NCBI GenBank assembly: GCA_016081115.2
Contig: CM071933.1
Location: 61,828,660-61,892,659 of the forward strand
DNA length: 64,000 nt
Direction of reading: 5' to 3'
Origin: Rehmannia glutinosa
Lineage: Eukaryota; Streptophyta; Magnoliopsida; Lamiales; Orobanchaceae
Both the position numbers and the translations under genes were made by a program. Shown one piece after another: positions 58,024 to 64,000 of this stretch. Numbering within the stretch: position 1 is the stretch's first letter; each line of letters begins with the position of its first letter. Under the pieces are notes generated by a model. The model saw nothing but the letters and a program-made list of their open reading frames with translations. It had not been told where the DNA came from and made no database searches.

Positions 58024-58581
58024 TACTTGAAGTTTTACCGAACGAGACTTTTAGAAAATTATTCTGGAGATCTGTAGGGTTTCGAGAGAAAAGTTGCTTT
58101 CTTTGCTTTTGAGAGAGATGAACAGTTTGTGTAAAGTGAGAGAGAAACGGACGAAAGGGTATATATGTGGGTTATAAAAGGACGTGCATATAGTTTTTGA
58201 AATTTGATCGAGATCAACGGCTTAGATTTAGCACGCCGATTAGCATTTAATTGCTCTCATTTAATGCGGCAGCATTTATATCCAATCATATGCTTCGTTG
58301 TGCAACTTTTGATTGTACCCGTCATTATGGCGCTGACGTCATCCTTAAAAACATTCTCGCTCATTAAAAACGACTGCGTTGTTTGTCACTTAGCTCATAA
58401 ATGATTCAGCTTACTCCTTAGTTGATTCAACTTTTCTTCTCTCTTTTCACATAGGTACTCAGCTGTCAGCTAACTCGATGCAGCTGATTTTTCGATACGG
58501 CTGATTCACTTAGCTTATTCACAGCCTCTGCCTATTTTCATCTTTTCAAATTTCATTTCTTCTCCTTGAGTCTTCTGAGTG

Positions 58582-61500
58582 TTAACTCAGCTCAATCAAC
58601 CCTAGCTCATGCTTGAGTTCTTCAAATCTTGATTCACATAATGGCTTTGTGAATATGTCAGCTAACTGTTTATCAGTTGAGATATATTCCAAGGTGATGT
58701 CTTTCTTTTCAACATGATCTCTTATGAAGTGATATCTGACATCAATGTGCTTTGTTCTTGAGTGCAACACAGGATTTTGAGTGATTGCAATAGCACTTGT
58801 GTTATCACACATAATTGGAATCTCTTTTTCTTCAACATCATAGTCTCTCAGTTGTTGTCTCATCCATAAGACTTGGGCAACTTGTTTGCCCGCTGACTAT
58901 GTACTCGACTTCATTTGTGGATGTGGCTATTGAGTTTTGCTTCTTGCTAAACCATAAAATCAGTTTGTTTCCAAGCATTTGACATGTGCCTGAAGTGCTC
59001 TTCCTGCATAGTCAGAGTCTGAGTAACCAATAAGCTTGAATCCTCCTTTCTTTGGATACCATAAGCCGACTTCCTGGCATCCTTTTAAGTATCTTAGGAT
59101 TCTCTTTGTTGTAGTCATATGGCTTTCTTTTGGTGCAAATTGAAATCTTGCACATACACCTACATCAAAGGTGATGTCTGGCCTACTTGCTGTGAGATAG
59201 AGCAATGAACCAATAAGTGCTTTGTATCTTGTTTGATCCACAGGCTTGCCATCTGCATCCATATCCATCTTGACAGATGTATTCATTGGTATTTTCACAG
59301 AAGATTTCTCTTCCAGACCAAATTTCTTCATTAAATCTCTGGTATACTTTGTTTGACTTATGAAGGTTCCATCCTTCAGCTGTTTAACTTGAAGTCCTAG
59401 AAAGAATGTCAGCTCTCCCATCATGCCATCTCAAATTTGCCTTGCATGAGGTTTGAGAACTTATCACACAGCTCTTTGTTTGTGGATTCAAAAATGATAT
59501 CATCCACATATATTTGAACAAGCAAAGATACTCTCTCCATCTTGAATTCAAGAGTGTTCTATCCACTTTGCCTTTGGTGAATCCATTATCTGTCAGAAAT
59601 TGAGATAATGTATCATACCATGCTCTAGGTGCCTGTTTCAATCCATAAAGAGCTTTCTTGAGCTTGTACACCTTATCTCCAAGAATCTTCTGCTCAAATC
59701 CTGGAAGTTGCTCAACATAGACTTCTTCTTCTAACGATCCATTTAAAAATGCACTTTTCACATCCATCGATATACGGTGAAGTTCTTGTGTGCAAAGATA
59801 GGCAAGAAACATCCTTATTGCTTCTAATCTTGCAACAGAGCAAATGTTTCATCAAAATCTATTCCTTCCTCTTGGCAATACCCTTTGGCTACCAATCTTG
59901 TTTTGTTTCTTACCACAGAACCTTCTTCATTCATCTTGTTTCTGAAAACCCATTTTGTGCCAATGACATTTTGATGGGTTGGTCTTTGAACCAATTCACA
60001 TACTTTGTTTCTTTCAAACTAATTCAGCTCTTCTTGCATGGCCTGAATCCAATGTGTATCATCCAATGCTTGGGACACATCTTTTGGCTCTATTTGGGAA
60101 ATGAAACAAGTGAACATGGCTTCTTGTTGAGCTCTTGATCTGGTTCTTACACCATCTCTTACATCTCCAATGACTAGCTCTGGTGGATGGTCTCTTAGCC
60201 ATCTCACATCAGGTTGGAGTAAGTCGGTGGTTCGATCCTCTCTTACTTGTGTGTTATTTTGACCAGCCCTCTCATCATCACTTAGCCGCAGATTTTCCAT
60301 TGTCTTTGAGATTGACTATCTCATCTTTACCTTGATTAATTGCTCCCGACTTGGCTTCGACATAGGGACTCTTCTGCATGGTTGGCTGATTTAGCTTATC
60401 AGCTAACTCTTCAATGTCTTCTCCATTTACATTAGGTTCATCAAAAACCACATGGATAGACTCTTCTGTGACCATAGTCCTTTTGTTCAGCACTCTGTAG
60501 GCTTTGCTTTCAGCTGAGTATCCCAAGAAGATACCTTCATCAGCTTTAGCATCAAAAGCCTTTAGATTATCCTTGCCATTGTTGTAGATGAAGCATTTAC
60601 ATCCAAATATTTTGAAATATGCAACATTTGGCTTTCTCCCTATCCAGATTTCATAGGGAGTTTTTGTCAGCTGTCTATTTATCATGCATCTATTTTGAGT
60701 ATAGCATGCAGTGTTTATGGCTTCAGCCCAAAATCTTTAGGCTGCCCTGCTTCAGCTAACATAGTCCTTGTTGCTTCCTTGAGAGTTCTGTTCCTTCTTT
60801 CTGCAACTCCATTCTGCTGTGGAGTCCTTGCTGCAGATAATTCGTGAGTAATACCATTTTCAACACAATAATGAGTTATTATTCCATTGACAAACTCAGT
60901 TCCTCTATCAGATCTTATCTTTATAATGGTTTGACTTTTCTCATTTTGAACTCTTTTCATCAGCTGTGGTAACTTCTGCAAAGTTTTCTTTTTTTTACAC
61001 ATGAAGATTGTCCATGTATATCTTGAATAATCATCCACCACTACTAGAGTGTATTTCTTCCCACTTATGCTGGCTGGCTCAACAGGACCAAATAGATCCA
61101 TATGCAGAAGATGCAATATTCTTGTTGAAGATGGGCTTGGCTTCTCTTTGAATGATGATTTGATCTGCTTTCCCATCTCGCATGCATCACAAACACTTTC
61201 TTTCTTTCGAAGTCCTGGGAGTCCCGCTACAAGATTACTCCTTGCAAGCTTGTTAATTGTCTTGAAATTCGGGTGACTCAAACTTCTTATGCCACAACCC
61301 AACTTGATTCGGTTGTACTCTTTGCTAATAAACAAGTGCTTGGTGTGGCAGTCGACCATCTTCTACATAACAGTTTCTTTTGTCGCATTCTTGGTAACAT
61401 TCTTCCATTGATTTCAGTGTCCTTGATTTGGCATACACCCATGTTGAATCCAACATTATAGCCCTTGTCACGAGTTGGATCGATACTTAGTGATTGAAAT

Positions 61501-61860
61501 TTAGGCCTTCAACATATGCAACATCGTGATTTCTAATCCATTTTTTTATGGATCGGTGCCTCTTATTTCCCCCGAGCTTCATTTCCTCCAAATATGACTT
61601 TTGCGCCTCTAATCTCCTTGAATTTTGACAGATTTTTCTTGTTTCTGTCATGTGTCCGGGAATGACCACTATCCATGTACCAAGTTCCTTGGCACTTAGC
61701 ATTGTATTCTTTGAACTGTAATCAAGGAAATTAGTTTTTAGGTACCCATACTTGCCTGGGTCCCGAGGGGTTAGTGATGTAAGATGATCCAACCAACCTA
61801 TAGCCAAATGATTTGACTCAAGAGGTTGCCATCTATATCGTGCCATAATCATAATTCACT
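58582..61860 (-). pseudogene. Pol of SIRE-like copy 2
   Basis: In the sense direction: integrase at 61359-60715 with SLSHPNFKTINKLARSNL, CDACEMGKQIKSSF (zinc-binding half), then the catalytic core HMDLFGP, IRSDRGTEFVNG and AERRNRTLKEA, which keeps the D, D and E. The linker with TPYEIWIGRKPNVAYFKIFG and a DDPNVNGEDIEEL-type acidic patch is at 60685-60278. Reverse transcriptase (59812-58960) has MDVKSAFLNGSLEEEVYVEQ and ALYGLKQAPRAWY, but the YVDD motif is read only in another frame. RNase H ends at 58582 with MCDNTSAIAITQNPVLHSRT, HFIRDHVEKKDI and QLADIFTKPL. Frame changes near 61400, 60700, 60290, 59860, 59500 and 58940 inactivate it. Confidence 0.88.
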
Positions 61861-62014
61861 TTGGCAAATTGCTTGGGACTTGAGGTTCATACAATTCTCT
61901 CTTTTGTCCGTATGCCTGTGTGTGTGTTTTAGCAATTGCCTTTTTAGGGTAATTGTGATATCTCTGAGTGTAGTGCTTGGGTGCATATGTGTGTTGATAA
62001 TAGCTCTGTTGCCT

Positions 62015-64000
62015 TTAGAATGGCCTTTGCTGAGTTCTAGGCCTTTGCCATTTAGGCTTGTATCCCATAGATCTTTGCTGATTTTTCACATTGTACCAAT
62101 CAGCTTGGCTTGGGTAGTTTCTACCATTCCCATCATGTGTGTTCCTTTTATAGAACTTCTGGGGCTTTTGGTAGCTCTGTTTCTTCTTTACAGAGATCTT
62201 CCTGTTTGGAGTTTGTTGAGGAACTCTGCTGGATTTCTTCTCAGCTGTCCTCTCAGCATACTCAACTGGCTGTTTTCCTTTTCTTTTATATCCTAAGCCA
62301 GTTTGTATGTGGTTGTGCTTTGGAATGAATGTGTGTGCAGCATTTGGTGTCTTGGTTTTTTGAGGAGCTTCATTACTTGAAGATCCTTTTTCCAAGATCA
62401 CTCTGGGAGTTTGACTATGCACAAAGGAATTGAATCCTATGCCTGTCTTGTCTCCACATCCTTTTTGGCTCATGATAAGGTCATCCAATGATTTAGATGC
62501 CTTAGTGAATGAAGCAATCACATTTTTGAGATCATTTTCCCTCTTCTCTATAGCAGCTATCTCTGCCATTAGTTTAGCATTTTCAGCCTTCAGCTCTTTG
62601 TTCTCATCAGCTATGTGACTTAGAGTACTCAGCTCCTTAGTCAGCTGTGAGTTTTGGCTTTTTGAATTGGGTTGTTTTCCTCATTTAATAGTGTGTGTGA
62701 GGATTTAATGTGCTCAAAATCTTTCATCATTTTGCCTAATGAATCATAAAGATTAGTGGGTGATGAAGTGTGTGTGTCACAATCACTATCACTAGAATCT
62801 GAATGAGATGAGTTAGAGTGTACCTCATCTTCTTGGTCAGGTTGATCTTGTTCTTTAGCCATTAGGCAGATTAAAGCTTCTTCTTGAGTCACTTGAGTAT
62901 TCACTTCACTACTCTCTCGAGTCACGCTTCTTTTTGACTTAGATGTGTCGGCTTGACAAAGAACCAACATTGCTCTTTTCTTTTCTTGTCTTCTTTCTCT
63001 GAAGACTTTTCTTTCTTCTTCCTTCCTGTATTTATTGACTACAGGATATGGACAGTCAATAGCGAAGTGTCCTAGATGTCTGCAATTCCAGAACAAGTTT
63101 TCAGCTTTTTGATCAGCTCTCTCATTTCTTGGGTTGTCAGCTCTTTGATATTCGACCTTTTGATACTCAGCTCTCTTTGGTGGCCTATTTTCCCTTGACT
63201 TGGAGGGAGCTGAGTGCCTTCTGGAGGATTCACCTTTATTTCTTTTGTAGTTCTTGTTGAAGAACTTGTTGAATCTTTTAACCATTAAGGCAATTTCCTC
63301 CTGGTCAATTACTTCTTTGGTCTCAGCTCTCTTCCCTTCCTTGACTATGAGTGCAGCTGTTTTGGGTACAGCTATCTCCTCTTGATCTTTTCTTCTCAGC
63401 TCAAACTCATAGGCTTTGAGGTCTGAGAATAGTTCATGATTGGATGTTTTTGATAGGTCCATCGAGTGCCTTAGAGCCATAGTCTTCATTTCCCACTCAG
63501 TTGGGAGGCTCCTTAGTATCTTCATACACATCTCCTTCTATGTGTATTCTTTCCCAAGTGTTGAGAGCTCATTTGTAATTTCAGTGAATCTAGCATCCAG
63601 CTGATCCATTGTTTCACCTGCAAGCATTTTAAAGTTCTCAAATTTTTGAACAACAACAGATAATTTATTTTCCTTGATTTGCTCAGATCCTTCACAAATT
63701 AAGGTTAGTTTATCCCAGATTTCTTTGGCTGTCTTGCAAGATTTGACTTTGTTGAACATGGCTTTGTCCAAAGTTTTGTAGAGTATGTCATTGGCCACAT
63801 TGTCCAGATTGTATCTTTTTCTGTCATCATTTGTCCATTCAGCTCTAGGTTTTTCAACCATAGCTGGTCAGGAGAGCAACCTCCTCTCCTTGACTTGCAG
63901 CAGACTCTCCTTGCAGCTGTGTTTACCTTCATTATTTGCAGTGGCCCATCTTCTATCACTATCCACATCTCATCATGTAAAGCTGATAGATGAGCCTGTA
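62015..64000 (-). pseudogene. Gag of SIRE-like copy 2 (start near or beyond the right edge)
   Basis: Positions 63968-63538 give the capsid start (WVIVIEDGPLQIMKV-type text, YNLDNVANDILYKTLDKAMF, IKENKLSVVVQKFENFKML, MDQLDARFTEITNELSTL). From 63531: MCMKILRSLPTEWEMKTMAL, SNHELFSDLKAYEFELRRKD, a basic linker, then the zinc-knuckle remnant FWNCRHLGHFAIDC, in which the first Cys of CX2CX4HX4C is Phe. A Ser/Asp/His-rich segment follows. The last block (62569-62015) is Lys/Gln-rich with a helical start. Stops or frameshifts occur near 63535 and 62640. Confidence 0.85.

Larger units (their letters stand above)
51506..64000 (-). mobile_element. SIRE-like Copia retrotransposon (copy 2), cut by the right window edge
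   Basis: Same family as 14663-28774. Present are the 3' LTR (51506-53091), polypurine tract (53092-53105), env-like region, pol and most of gag. The 5' LTR and primer site would lie just beyond 64000. The five bases before the LTR are GTGAT, which predicts the target duplication outside the window. Reading frames are better preserved than in copy 1 but still broken. Confidence 0.92.

Overview
This is a plant nuclear window, most likely from a eudicot. It has intron-containing genes, a nuclear-encoded plastid protein with a transit-like leader, a TPD1-like secreted-peptide gene, and a dense nest of plant-specific transposable elements (MULE, CACTA, Copia/SIRE, Athila-type Gypsy, LINE). There is no sign of bacterial gene organisation, no rRNA or tRNA gene and no CRISPR array. 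Almost every element is on the minus strand. The species cannot be named from the sequence alone.

Layout. 15-4555: a decayed MULE unit, with a plant-mobile-domain (PMD) gene lying downstream of a MuDR-type transposase, separated by a nested ~50-bp tandem repeat. 4556-6290: AT-rich sequence with a palindrome cluster, then a worn Copia RNase H remnant. 7395-7562: a fragment resembling exon 1 of a RABA small GTPase. 8380-8817 (+): TPD1-like gene, the best host gene here. 10246-10839 (-): Ycf33-like chloroplast membrane protein, the second good host gene. 10840-13910: intergenic sequence with short dispersed duplications and a weak ORF.

13911-43510 is a retrotransposon nest. The base is a Copia element (35.9-43.5 kb) with a decayed gag-pol. 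A solo LTR of a second Copia family (40507-42042) sits inside its protease codons. An Athila-type Gypsy (28864-35859) landed at its left LTR; it keeps its 5' LTR and PBS but lacks the region after integrase and the 3' LTR. The left LTR sequence of the base Copia occurs again on the far side of the Athila (13911-14662 plus 28780-28863). This second copy is split by a complete SIRE-like Copia element (14663-28774) with 1.56-kb LTRs and a GGGCC target-site duplication.

43511-51505: unassigned spacer, a LINE reverse-transcriptase remnant, then one end of a CACTA element with its TNP2 transposase. 51506-64000: a second SIRE-like element inserted into or beside the CACTA, running off the right edge (3' LTR, env-like region, pol, gag). 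Both SIRE copies carry a ~4.6-kb charged, coiled-coil-rich env-like region between pol and the 3' LTR.

The oddest signal is that the two LTRs of the SIRE copy at 14663-28774 are nearly identical except for short scrambled patches centred on CAG/CTG (CHG) sites; its primer-binding site is hit as well. This is either a methylation-linked mutation footprint or a methylation-linked base-calling artefact, and it affects how the frameshifts in that element should be read. No previously undescribed cellular system was found with confidence.
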